Assembly: GCA_020466095.1 (NCBI GenBank)
Contig: CM035808.1
Span: forward strand, 96,691,390-96,755,389
Direction: 5' to 3'
DNA from: Chlorops oryzae
Lineage: Eukaryota > Arthropoda > Insecta > Diptera > Chloropidae
Length of the DNA: 64,000 bases
Position numbers and translations under genes: made by a program. Of this stretch, positions 34,597-45,942 are shown in pieces. The notes under the pieces are model-generated. The model worked only from the letters and a program-made list of their open reading frames with translations, searched no databases and was not told the origin of the DNA. Position 1 is the first letter of the stretch, and every line of letters starts with the position of its first letter.

Positions 34597-37500
34597 TTGC
34601 CAAATACTGTATCATTGATGTCTACTGGTAACTCAAATAATGCATATGTTTTATTGGGTACAGCAGTCATTAACATTGTGAATCAACAGGGAAAAAGAGT
34701 GGAATGCCGAGCGTTATTGGATTCTGGATCACAAATAAACTTAATAACAGAAGGACTTGCAAGAAAATTACAATTACAATTCCAACCAGCATCAATCAAA
34801 ATAGAGGGAATCGGCAAAGGCAGCAAAGGTTCACAATTTTTCATTCAAACACAACTCCAGTCAAAATTGTCAGATTTTTCAGCGCCTCTTACCGCGTATG
34901 TCCTACCACATATTACATCAAAACAGCCATCTCAAACAATGGACGTTTCGAAATGGTCGCTGCCATCAGATATCCGGCTTGCAGACCCACAATTTGGTCG
35001 CCCCAGTAATGTAGATGTTCTGCTCGGTGCAGAATTTTTCTATCACTTACTAAAACCCCAACAACGAAGATTGGCACCTCATTTGCCAATTTTACAAGAC
35101 ACAGTTCTGGGATGGATTGTTACTGGCAAGATTGCACCAGTCCTACAAACTAAGGCATTTTGTGGAGTTTATACTGAAGAGGACCAGTCAATGGATGACA
35201 TGCTGACACGGCTCTGGAAAATGGACGAACTTGATTCTGAAAATCAAACATTATCGGTTGCAGAGCAACAATGTGAAAATCAATTTTGTCAAACAGTACA
35301 ACGCTCAAGAGAAGGACGTTTCATTGTTCAACTACCATATCAGGAAGAAGCAACAGTCTTAGGGCAGTCGCTACAAATGGCCACAAACCGATTTCTCGCC
35401 CTAAAACGAAGTTTAGCTAGAAACCCAGAAGTACAGAAGCAATACGTTGACTTCATGATGGAATATGAAAGGCTTGGACACATGAGCGAAATTGACTCAG
35501 AGGATGTACTAACACCACATTACTTTATTCCGCATCACTGTGTTCTACGTCCGGAAAGCAGTTCCACCAAGTTGCGAGTGGTGTTTGACGCATCAGCAAA
35601 AACATCATCACAAATCTCATTGAATGACATTTTGTTAAAGGGACCAACGGTACAAAGCACACTATTTTCAATTCTATTGCGATTTAGAATGCCGCGCTTT
35701 GTATTTACAACAGATATAGAGAAAATGTACCGCCAGATTCAAGTGCACCCAAAGGATCAGCAACTCCAGTTGATTGTATGGCGGCATGAACCCACTCAAA
35801 ATATTAAATACTACAGACTTCCGACTGTCACTTACGGTACAAGATCAGCACCATACCTTGCAACAAGATGTCTTAAGCAATTGGCAGTTGAGAACCAGTC
35901 TAACTTTCCTCTTGGATCAAAGGCACTCGAGAGGGATTTCTACGTAGATGATGCGTTAAGCGGTTCTGATAGTTTGGTCGAAGCTCGTGAGATCCAACAA
36001 CAGCTCCAAACTATTCTTGGCGACGCAGGCTTTAAGCTACGAAAATGGTGTGCCAATCACCCACAACTTTTGTGTGAAATCCCCCAAGAAGACAAGGAGA
36101 TAAATTTGGAACTTTCATCCGACATCGAAAAATCAGCTACAACATTAGGACTGGTCTGGACTCCAAAAACAGACAGCATTCGTATCAGAACAAACATTCC
36201 CGGCGCTCAAAGCATATCAAAAAGAGCAGTGGCATCCGATCTGGCAAAAATACATGATCCACTTGGGTTAGTAAGTCCAGTAGTAGTCAAAGCAAAAATA
36301 TTTGTTCAACAGCTCTGGACCTTAAAACTCGGTTGAGATGATCAACTATCACCGCAGCATCAGCAAGAATGGGCAGGGTTTCGAAAGGATATTGAATCAT
36401 TAAACGACACTTCAATACCAAGGCACGTATTCAACAAAAATATTCCCAAAGAAGTTCAAGTTCATTGTTTTACTGACGCTTCGGAGAAGGCATATGGTGC
36501 TGCTATATACATCCGATCAGTAAATAAGGATGGTACGATAAGCATAAATTTGTTATGTTTCAAATCAAGAGCGGCTCCCATCAAAACCCAGACAATTCCA
36601 AGGCTTGAATTATTAGCAGCGCAAATTGGAGCACAATTGACAAATCAAGTACAAAAGGATTTGAATTTCAAAGGACATATCTTTTTCTGGACCGACTCCC
36701 AAATTGTACTATGTTGGATCAACTCACACGCATCAGCCTTTCAAACCTTTGTATCTCATCGAGTGGCCAACATACAACGTTTGACCTGTCCTGAACAATG
36801 GCGATATGTCAACACCAAGGACAATCCAGCGGACGTACTCTCTCGTGGTTTGATGCCGAAAGAGCTTCCAAAATGCAATATATGGTTCTATGGTCCACTA
36901 TTTTTATATAGTAAGGAGAGAACCTGGCCAAGGGCAGTTATCAAAGGTCACCTTATTCATACTGACACTGAGAGAAAGGCTGAGAAAGCCACCTTAACCA
37001 CAACTGTTATCACAACAACAATGGAATCATTCATCTACGAATTAAATACAAGAAATTCATTTTATCGAATGCAACGAGTGCTTGGGTACATTGTGCGCTT
37101 CATCAACAAATGCCGGCGCAAGTCTCGAGAAGATCCAAATTCAAGCGAAGGTGCTGTTCTAAGTCCCAACGAACTAGAAGAGTCTCTGGCAATAATCATC
37201 AAAGCTATACAACATGCAGCATTCAAGGTGGAAATATCTAAACTTAGAGTTGAAAGGTCATTACCGAATTCACACTCGTTGAGCAGCTTGACCCCTTTTC
37301 TAGACGAGAAAGGCATTTTGAGAGTTGGAGGGCGATTATCAAATTCAAATCTCCCGTATGAAACAAAACATCAAATTCTTCTTCCATACAACGACGTTCT
37401 TGTGAAGTTACTTCTGACGGAAATGCATATTAAGAATAAACACTGCGGGCCTCAAGCGCTGCTTTATCAATCAAGACAACGGTTTTGGATAATCAAAGGT

Positions 37501-38634
37501 ATCGCAATGGCTAAGTCTGCAGTCAATCATTGTGTACGCTGCACAAGAACCAGGCCTACTCTATATCAACAAGTCATGGGAAATTTACCTCTCCCGAGAG
37601 TGCAAGCAGCTCGACCATTTATAAATGCTGGCGTGGACTTCTGTGGACCACTTACTGTGCACTATAAAATTAGAGGAAAACGTCCGACAAAGGTGTACAT
37701 TGCAATATATTGCTGCTTTGCAACCAAAGCAGTACACTTGGAGCTCGTAGGTGATCTAACAACGGAAGCATTCATCGGATCATTGAAACGATTCATTGCA
37801 AAGCGGGGTACCTGCGAAAATTTATATTGCGACAATGCTACAAATTTTGTGGGTGCAAGAAATCGATTACCGGAACCCAAGGACATAATATACTCAGACA
37901 AGGCACAAAAAAGCATTGGACAACAGTGCAGCAGCTCTGGAATAAATTTCAGTTTTATACCACCTCGAGCACCGCATTTTGGAGGCCTCTGGGAGGCTGC
38001 TGTGAAATCGGCAAAACATCTACTAATTAGAAGTGTTGGTGCCACTTCACTGACCTTTGAGGAATTAAACACGGTCATACATGAAATTTAGGCCATCTTA
38101 AATTCGAGGCCTATTACTCCAATGTCCAGCAACCCTAATGACCTCATCGCCCTTACACCAGGACACTTCCTCATCGGACAACCTCTCACGTCAATGCCAG
38201 AACATACAAGCAGTACACAGCAACCCAATTTACTAACAAGATGGGAACAAGTGTCATATATTAAAGGACAATTTTGGAAGAGATGGAGCTCCGAATACCT
38301 ATCAGGGCTTCAACAGAGACATAAATGGAAACAACCAAACCGAAATGTGGACGTCGGAACATTGGTCATCCTTAAAGAGGATAACAGCCCACCATTAAAA
38401 TGGCCATTGGGCCGCATCGTCAAGGTGTATGAAGGCGATGATCAAAGAGTCAGAGTTGTGGATGTAAAAACAAATTCAGGAGTATGCAAGAGAGCAATAC
38501 ATCGACTTGCACCACTGTTTCCAGAGGAAGAGTCATCACCGACCGTCAATTCAGACAAAATGTCAACGGAGGTACCTGCAAAAAGGAGACGCACGTCTGT
38601 GAGTTCGAATTTACTAACACTCATCGTATCATAA
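34597..38634 (+). pseudogene. BEL pol (protease, RT, RNase H, integrase)
   Basis: One frame throughout, interrupted by TGA at 36334 and TAG at 38089. The order is: aspartic protease (LLDSGSQINLI, about residue 41); RT with FTTDIEKMYRQIQVHP, VTYGTRSAPYLATRCLKQL and catalytic FYVDDAL; RNase H (HCFTDASEKAYGAAIYI, PRLELLAAQ); and the integrase zinc region (HCGPQALLYQSRQRFWI, HCVRCTRTRP). The DDE core follows (AGVDFCGPL, YCDNATNFVGA, HFGGLWEAAVKSAK), and then the BEL-specific C-terminal domain (ALTPGHFLIGQPL, FWKRWSSEYLSGLQQRHKW). The YVDD box and this last domain identify BEL/Pao rather than gypsy. The two nonsense changes kill it, though coding is otherwise well kept. Confidence 0.88.
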
Positions 38635-40184
38635 TTGATACTTCCAATAATTCTGGGAGCACAGATTGAAAATAAGGTATTTGGATCAAAATTAGGCGTT
38701 CACTTTGAAATGACACTAAAAAACGCTTGCGATACGCTCATATTACATTTCGAACACATTGAAGATGAATTAAAAATGGAAAGTGTACTTCTAGCCAGGC
38801 GAAGATCCCGACGAGGAGCGACTAATATGGTTGGCAACGTTGTGAATTCACTTTTTGGAATACTTGACTCCGAATACGCAGAAAATATGAGCCACACCAT
38901 TGCTCAAGTAAAGGAAAATGAGAATCACTTAATCCATTTGTTAAAAAATCAAACCTCGATAGTTGACTCCACTATCAATATACTAAAACATGATCAAACA
39001 GCGGTTAAGACGAAATTCGATCAACTAGACAATCAAATTCAGTTAATTCTCAACAGCGTACGAAGCAACGATGAAGAGCGATACCAAGAGAAGATGTACC
39101 ACACCTTTACTACATTGGCTATGCAGCTTACAATTATTGCAACGAATTTGCAGCGAATGCAATCATCAATGTTGGACGTACTCACGGACGCTCATCATGG
39201 AAAAATAAGCCCGCTGCTCCTTTCACCCAATCAGCTGCAACAGGAGGTTGCTAAAGTTAAAATGCACTTGCCTAGTTCGCTTGAGTTACCTGTAAATCAA
39301 GACGAATTATTAAAACTGTACACAATCATGAGTGTCAAAGGAGGACTGACAAAAGACAAGGTCGTCTTCAGCATAACTTTACCCTTAGTGAGTCATGAGC
39401 GCTTTGAGCTTTTTCATCTCATTTCAATTCCAATCTGGACCAACAACACGATGATAGCGATTGACATTTGCTCTCAATACTTAGCGATCAACAATCACAT
39501 CGACCAGTATTTTCCAATGAGCAGCTCCGAACTTAAATCCTGTATCATCATCAAAGACGGAAGTTACATGTGTTCCAAGCTTCAAGTTAGATATAACCAT
39601 GGCTCCACAGTATGCAAATGCGAGCTTAACCTCTTTAATAACTTCACCCAGTCCGATTGCCACTTGCAACGAATGTCTGAAGAATTCACGTGGATTTCAC
39701 TGCAACACAGAAATCAATGGATCTACGCAACGAAAAAGGAATCACGCGCAACAGTTGTATGTGGCAGAGAAATTACACAAATCATTTTAAAAAACTCCGG
39801 GATACTTACTCTTCAACCAGAATGTATGGTCAAGCACAATTTCATGGCCATTCAAGCTCATCAACAAGTGTCCTAGGAAATTTAACTGAAGTATCGCGTG
39901 TTGAACAATTGAAACCAATAGTAATGGAGGCAAATCCAAATAAGTACACGCCACAAATTGCTAATCTCAGTTTGTTGCAGTCTTCATTAGCAACAGAAGA
40001 ATTACTTCAACTACCAAATAAAATGGAAAATCAGAATTATCACCACATCGCAGTTGGTTACACTGCACTATTTGCAGCTCTACTTATCTTGATGTATGTC
40101 AAGTGCAAAAGAAAACAAAAATTTCTTCCAACTCCACGGCCTCATCAACAGCAAAACGAAACTGATTTCACTGTTCACATTTAG
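38635..40184 (+). pseudogene. env-like gene of the BEL element
   Basis: The first frame (38635-39876) has a dibasic furin-like site (RRRSRR) directly before GATNMVGNVVNSLFGILDS, the cleavage and fusion-peptide layout of insect retroelement envelopes related to the baculovirus F protein. A long heptad region follows (about residues 85-170). The stalk and cysteine region ends near LQPECMVKHN. A second frame (to 40184) supplies the C-terminal membrane span (VGYTALFAALLILMYV) and a short basic tail. The two lie in different frames, so a frameshift near 39860 breaks the gene. Nothing suggests current function. Confidence 0.75.
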
Positions 40185-40262
40185 AAACATCAAACAGCTT
40201 ACAAATCCCGAATCAGCAAATAATTTAACGGCTAAGTTGAGGAATGCTCAACGGGGGGAGTA

Positions 40263-40694
40263 TGTTATGAAGACAAAAACAAACTCGCTGCCCAGTGGCG
40301 ACGAAAACAAAACCAACCTACTGAACAAAATATGCCGATGCAGCAGTACGTCATGGTCACGACGTTGGGCTATTGACTTCACTTAAATTTGCTGAAACTG
40401 ATGAAGTTGTTTAAATGCTTTTTTTTAATTTAATTTTGTCAACTTTTCATTTATTTAATTTCCAAATTTCTGTGATCTGGCACTTTTATTTTAAACCAAT
40501 TTTGTATTGATAAACAAATTATTAGTATATTAGAAATCAATTAAATAAAGAATTTTTAGTGGCTTTCACAGTCAACAACTGTCATTGTCATTGCAAACGG
40601 AATTTCTTGATATAATATCAGAAATTTGTACAACGCAGACTGCAAGTTTTATTCAGGTCTAACCCGAATCAAACTACAAACGCAGTTCTAAACA
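40263..40694 (+). repeat. BEL 3' LTR
   Basis: It begins TGTTATGAAG right after the purine tract and ends TTCTAAACA at the return to LINE sequence, with the TG...CA borders expected of an LTR. No 5' partner is left for dating. Confidence 0.7.
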
Positions 40695-41188
40695 GTGGTT
40701 TTCTCTTCAGGCCCCGCAATAAAACATATAAGCCAAAGAAAAAACAATTTCCTCCAAATTATAGTGTCCTATTACGACCATTGTGGGGTAAAAAAAAAAC
40801 TCAAACAAATCTGAATCCATAAAATTTTTCAATAGGACTAACTGTTATCCTAATTGTAAAAAAACACACCTCTAAAGATAAAACTTAAGGATACACTCAT
40901 AAAAGAGAAGAAAATCATAAAATATTTAGGTATAAATTTCGATCAGAACCTAATTTTAAAACACATATAGGGAAAATAAAGCAACAAGCCATGTTTGCAT
41001 ACATAGACTGGTTCCACTTATTTAAAAATACCACTAAATTAAAACGAAATCACAAGAAACTAATTTACTTGTCTTTCATTCGTAGCCAAATGACCTACGG
41101 GTACCCAATATGGGAAAAAACTCCAACAGGGGCAATCAAGGAACTTGGAGTAATCGAAAGGAAATGCCTAAGGCATATAACAAAGATG
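40695..41188 (+). mobile_element. LINE RT fragment, copy C 3' part
   Basis: Equivalent to 28816-29312: it includes the region after YADD and a 69-codon frame (40991-41200) ending in ITKM, where the hAT terminus begins exactly as in copy B. Small indels near 40800 and 40860 break the frame. Confidence 0.85.
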
Positions 41189-41632
41189 CAGAGCGTGTAA
41201 ACGAAACAAATAACGTTCGGGTTATGGTTTTGGTTATGAAATGATTGTGGTTTCGATTACGGTTTCGTTCTGAAAAAAACTATTTCGGTTTCGGTATCGT
41301 TTCGTTCCGGTTACGGTTTTTCAAAGATTTTAAGAATCGCGGGAAAAATTCAAGATATTAATCTCTCGCAAAGCAAACCCGAAAATTGTTAAGTTTTCAA
41401 CTTTCGTTGCAATACATAAAAAATATTGACTACGAAATATAGACTTCAAACGCACCTTTACCTTTAAAATTTAAAACTGAGATGAACAACAACATTAAAA
41501 ATAATTTTTTTTTTACGAGATACCTCTCAATTGTGCTTTACATTGAAATGAATTGAAAAAAAGGTTATTTTCAGTTCATATTTTTTATTTTATATAGTTT
41601 TAAGTTTCACGAAATTAAAGCTTCTCTTATAT
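41189..41632 (-). mobile_element. hAT copy 2, left portion
   Basis: It starts CAGAGCGTGTAAACGAAACA and follows copy 1 closely until the gypsy LTR at 41633. The rest of the copy continues at 52725. Confidence 0.85.
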
Positions 41633-42145
41633 TGTTGTGAGGATTTTTCCGAAATCCCTCACTCGCCTATCGGACCGAATTTTCTAAAGAAAACGCTCTT
41701 TAGTTTTATAATTTATCATTATTTATTAAACGATTATCTACAACTGTTAACTGCAACTTATATTTAGCAACTGATTTCAACTGATTCTTAGTTTAGAATA
41801 CAAAAGCTTATATACTTATTATTCTATATATTTAAACCTAAGTCTGCGCTCTGCAGACGCTGATTTGTTCTTCGGGAACGGTGTCATGGGCCTGCTGACG
41901 GATGCTGATCTGTGCAGGTGTGCTTCCGGGTTTGTTGGTCGTTTTGTTCCCACGAACATTCGATTCTCATATTCGCATAATTCGCATGCTCGGCGATTCT
42001 GCGTAAGGTCACCTATGTTGTAAAGTTGCACTTGGCACGCTTGTATGAAGGTCCAAAATGCCAGCTTGCATTTTTGGCCGTCTGCCGTCGCTAGCGGTAT
42101 TTCGTAAGCTACAAGATGAGCTGCTCTGCTGTTTGACTCATAACA
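41633..42145 (-). repeat. gypsy 3' LTR
   Basis: On the minus strand it starts TGTTATGAGTC and ends CTCACAACA. A polypurine tract adjoins its start. It matches 52208-52720 over its whole length. Confidence 0.93.
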
Positions 42146-42159
42146 TCCCTCCCCCTTTT
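42146..42159 (-). promoter_or_regulatory. polypurine tract
   Basis: AAAAGGGGGAGGGA on the minus strand lies directly against the 3' LTR, the plus-strand priming site of the element. Confidence 0.85.
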
Positions 42160-42612
42160 GAAGACGATGCCACGTTTTGGCATTCAAATTAACGGTGGAA
42201 GGTAAGTTTGTCATTGCTATTGTAAGGATTGCCGCAAAAGCCATCTTAGTGTTTTGAGTCATCTGTTATAGGAAGATTGGCTGGTTGTTGGGATCCGACA
42301 GGAAAACTATTTATTTGGTCCCAAAATTTTAAGTGGTTTAACTTTCATATTTTTTTGTTGGTGCAACTCTGGAACTGCTCGAACTTCCGACTAACGTTTT
42401 GAGTTTTCTTGTTTCTGGTTCTGGTAGGTGATGACCTTACGCCATATTGGTTAATTACGAAGCTTGTGGTCAGCATCCCATCGATGTCCTCTCCTGCGTC
42501 ATTCTGCTATAGATTCGATTGAGACAGTTGGAGTGTGTTTTTATCACTATTTAATTTTTAATTTGATTTTTTTTTTTTTTTATAATTCTTTTTTTTTTTT
42601 TTTTGCATACTT

Positions 42613-42651
<39 letters not shown>

Positions 42652-43010
42652 ATGGGTTTCTCATGTTCAATTTATTTATTAATTTTCTTTCTTTTCTTTT
42701 TTTCATTAAATATTTTCTTTGTTTCAACTGTCTCCCACCTGTAATTTACAAAAATTTTACTTACAGATTATAATCTATATTTTAATTTTATAATATAATA
42801 ATTGTATAATATTCTTAATTATATAATTCAGTTTTAAGCTACTAATTTTTCGATTTTTCTTACAACTATATACATATATGTTATCGAAATTTTAGTCTTT
42901 TATGGCAATTTAAATTTTTACTATTAGTATGATCTATTTAAATTTCATGATTTCGAACATTTTGAATTTTAAATTTTGTATGTTTTTCCTCAGAATATTT
43001 TTCCATTCAA

Positions 43011-43054
<44 letters not shown>

Positions 43055-43224
43055 TTTTTAAATAATTTTGAATGATTTTATATATTTTATATTTATAATT
43101 TTTTGAATAATTCGCTTTTCTTTTCTTTAAACTTTGAAGTGCAACTAGTGGGAAATTACTCCTTTTTTTTATGTGAAGTGTAATGTCAAATTTTGTTAAT
43201 TTAGATACTTGATTTTTTTTATTT

Positions 43225-43257
<33 letters not shown>

Positions 43258-43968
43258 TTTTTTTTATATGTATATCTCCAATTTCCTCTTATTTTGTTTT
43301 TTTTTTTTAATAATTTTTTCTTACCAATCACTCTTCCCCTCTTCTTAGTTTGGAAACTAAATTAAATTTAGAAATTTCAACACTTTCAATTGAGTTTCCA
43401 AATTTTAGAAGGGAAATTTTACGTCTGATATCCATCGTTAAGCCTCATTGGTCTTCCTGAAAAGAAAAAGAAAACATGAAATTATTCCCTACCTGTGTTA
43501 CAACTATTCTCGTGTCCCTACCTTTATTTCGGCTGTTCAAATTGAACTTGACAGTTTTTAATTTTTGCATAACTACTTTCGAACTTGACCTATTTATTTT
43601 TCTTTTGACTGTCTTTTGGTGGTTTGAGTTCAATTATTATTTTCTTATTTTTTCCGATATTGCAATGTCAAGTGCACTATATAAAAGAAATTGTGTTTGC
43701 TCATCAACCATTTACTTCGCGGCTGGGCTTTAAACTGAACAGAATAAACAAAAAAATTATTTTGCTTTTATTGTGTCTTCGCTTGTTTTGATATGCGGAG
43801 CATTTTGTCTTGAACAGAAAATTGTTAATTTTTTATTTTTTTAAGATATGTAATTGTCGCGTGGTGGAGCTTTATTTCTGGTAGCGCCAGTTTGAAATAG
43901 GATCGCTTCGAAAATATAGAAAAAGCAAAGAATGAATTTATTCTATAAGTTTTCATTTAAGTAGTACT
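42160..43968 (-). other. AT-rich 3' untranslated region of the gypsy element
   Basis: Between the end of the PTP frame and the polypurine tract. It contains long T runs (42566-42648 and 43216-43310) and a (TA)n stretch (43015-43046). Open frames here are low-complexity; no env or further gene is recognised. Confidence 0.6.
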
Positions 43969-45942
43969 TTATAAGGGCCTGGTAACAAAATATTGTGTGG
44001 CGTTTGGAATTGCTTGCGCCCTTTGTGCACGTATTTTGTTTACTATTTCCCGTACCTTTATGTTCTTTTTATTTTCTTTCAAATCTAAGGCGATATTTAA
44101 AGCTATAAAAACGCATGTTCTACCTATGCCTGCAGCGCAATGAACTATCATCGGCGGCGGATTTGTTATATTAGTAGTTAACCTCTTTTGATTTTCCTTA
44201 TTTAATCTTATAAATTGCCATAATAGTTTAGCATTTGGTATGCCTTGATCGGCCCAACACCTAAATTGCCAATGGTAAATTGTTCTAGAAGTTTCTGATT
44301 TTTGATCGTATAGTTCTAACTCCGTACAAACAAAATTCTTGTTTTCATTTTTACTGAGCGTTTTAACGCGAAATTGGAAAAATATTTTGGTGGAATTTAC
44401 GTCAGCTTCCCAGTATCTAGCACACTCTCTCGACTTCGTGAGCATAACTATGGTATTACAATTTTGTTCCCATACCATTTGAAAGAAGTCTTGTATGGAA
44501 TTTTCGAGAGGTCCCTGCGTAGCTATATATGACTTCGTCTTTTTGTATCCATCCACAAAACTAGCATGAATATATCCTGACATGTTCTCGTGTTGTCGTG
44601 ATATTTTTACACGACTGTGGTCAAAACAAGGCACGTTCCTATAGCGATTTTTTTCTGAATTTCTTAGAAAATGTTTAAAAGATCCCTTGACTGGAATTCG
44701 AGTCATTTGTACATGCTCTTCGGTTAGCTTGCGGTTAATATCTTTTGCCTCTTTCCCTGCTTTTATGTATTGAGTGTTTGCTTTTTCCTGATTGACTTTT
44801 AACAAATTTCTGTGGAAGGTTTTTTCTTTGCCCTTGATTAAAATTCTAGCATTTACAGAAGTGGGAAGTGATACAACTCTATAAGGACCCTCCCAAATAG
44901 GCGAAAATTTATTCTTTCTGGTTTGGTTTTTCAGCCAGACCTTATCTCCTACCTTAAATTCTCTAATTTTCGATCCCTTATCATAGTATATTTTCGAATT
45001 TTGCTTTCCTTTTTCTTGATTTTGTCGAACTAATTCATGCGTTCTTTGAATCTGGTACTTTAATATTTTTGAATAATCATCAATATTGTATAGAGGAGCG
45101 GGCTTCCTTTTTAGATTAACAGGTACATCAAAATCGAAACCAAAAAGTGTTTTGCTAGGCGTTTGTTTCGTAGTGCTGTGTACAGTATTATTGTGTACAT
45201 GCATGGCATGATGAAGCCAATCATCCCAATTTGTACCGTCTTCTTTCGCAAAAGTTCTTAAAAATTCGGCTAATGGTCTATGGCTTCCTTCTAAAGCACC
45301 ATTGGCTTGCGGATGATATGGAGAAGTTTCTATTTTCTTAATTCCCATTAGCTTGCATACTTCCTTAAAAAGTTTTGAAGTGAAGTTTGTGCCATTGTCA
45401 GTGACAAGAATTCGTGGAATATTGAATTTTGAAATTACTTCGTTAAAGAACGCTTTTGCTACTGTCGACGATTCTGCATCGGGAATGCCTGTACATATGA
45501 AAAATTTTGAAAAATCATCTAAAAATGTAAGAATATATTTATTACCGCTTGAAGTGACTGGTAGGGGACCCACCATGTCCATATATATCTTATCAAAAGG
45601 ACGTTGGGATATCTTTGTGAGAACCATCGGCATTTTCTCGACTTTTGAACTTTTATTTTTCTGACAAAGTTCACATGTTTTCACGTAATCCTTTATTTGT
45701 TTTTGCATGCCTTGCCACTTAAATTGTTTTCTAATTCGCAAAAACGTCTTCATTGTCCCTTTATGACCTCCTATGGGTGAATCATGAAATGTTTTAAGGA
45801 CCTTTACAATCTCCTTTGGGTCAGTTAAAACTTGTGCCATGTCTTCTTCAATATTTTCATCAGTTATTTCATCAGGGTTTTCTTTAGCCTGAGCTCTTGT
45901 TACTACAGATATTGTGCTGTCGATATGTGGAATTCTACTCAA
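43969..45942 (-). CDS. integrase fused to a protein tyrosine phosphatase
   Basis: One open frame of 657 codons, continuing pol after a frameshift. Integrase: zinc-binding H53, H60, C90, C93; DDE core D122 (MDMVGPL), D182 (VTDNGTNF) and E218 (HPQANGALEGS); C-terminal GPY motif at about residue 352 (WEGPYRVV). A 35-residue linker follows HRNLLK. Residues 417-657 are a classical PTP domain: KNRYRNVPCFDHSRVK, YIHASFVDGY, YIATQGPL, FFQMVWEQ, then HWQFRCWADQGIP, HCAAGIGRT and QRAQAIPNATQYF. Integrase inserts the cDNA; PTPs remove phosphate from tyrosine in a cytoplasmic or nuclear setting. The usual WPD loop reads WAD, but the acid is kept. The frame stops soon after the Q-loop. The annotated start is only the first Met after the frameshift. 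Confidence 0.92.
   Translation of the reverse strand: MSRIPHIDSTISVVTRAQAKENPDEITDENIEEDMAQVLTDPKEIVKVLKTFHDSPIGGHKGTMKTFLRIRKQFKWQGMQKQIKDYVKTCELCQKNKSSKVEKMPMVLTKISQRPFDKIYMDMVGPLPVTSSGNKYILTFLDDFSKFFICTGIPDAESSTVAKAFFNEVISKFNIPRILVTDNGTNFTSKLFKEVCKLMGIKKIETSPYHPQANGALEGSHRPLAEFLRTFAKEDGTNWDDWLHHAMHVHNNTVHSTTKQTPSKTLFGFDFDVPVNLKRKPAPLYNIDDYSKILKYQIQRTHELVRQNQEKGKQNSKIYYDKGSKIREFKVGDKVWLKNQTRKNKFSPIWEGPYRVVSLPTSVNARILIKGKEKTFHRNLLKVNQEKANTQYIKAGKEAKDINRKLTEEHVQMTRIPVKGSFKHFLRNSEKNRYRNVPCFDHSRVKISRQHENMSGYIHASFVDGYKKTKSYIATQGPLENSIQDFFQMVWEQNCNTIVMLTKSRECARYWEADVNSTKIFFQFRVKTLSKNENKNFVCTELELYDQKSETSRTIYHWQFRCWADQGIPNAKLLWQFIRLNKENQKRLTTNITNPPPMIVHCAAGIGRTCVFIALNIALDLKENKKNIKVREIVNKIRAQRAQAIPNATQYFVTRPL
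43972..44694 (-). other. PTP catalytic domain (part of the integrase frame)
   Basis: About 241 residues, close to the length of a minimal PTP domain. The nucleophile is C602 and the phosphate-binding arginine is R608 in HC-A-A-G-I-G-R. The general acid is D565 in W-A-D, where families nearly always have W-P-D. The KNRY pTyr-recognition loop is at 431-434. The usual K-C-x-x-Y-W block is shortened to RECARYW. By eye the DHSRV and YIHA.FVDGYK wording is closest to insect PTPN9/Meg2-like phosphatases and to the PTPs carried by some insect viruses, but that is judgement, not a search. Activity is plausible but unproven. Confidence 0.9.

Larger units (their letters stand above)
34094..40694 (+). 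mobile_element. 5'-truncated BEL/Pao retrotransposon with env-like gene
   Basis: It starts within gag (WDALLMPILIRKLDRQ) without a 5' LTR. Pol and an env-like gene follow, and it ends in a polypurine tract (ACGGGGGGAGTA) and a 432 bp 3' LTR. LINE sequence resumes at 40695, but the stretch equivalent to about 28100-28815 is missing, so a deletion removed the 5' LTR and adjoining LINE DNA. BEL elements with env, such as roo, are known in flies. Confidence 0.85.

Noticed and set aside
42160..43733. Extra gene (env) in the 3' part of the gypsy element
   Set aside because: Frames here come from T runs and TA repeats and show no signal peptide, furin site or cysteine pattern.
43972..44694. PTP as an ordinary host gene or exon next to the retrotransposon
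   Set aside because: It lies between the LTRs, on the element strand, in the same uninterrupted frame as integrase, with the polypurine tract beyond it.
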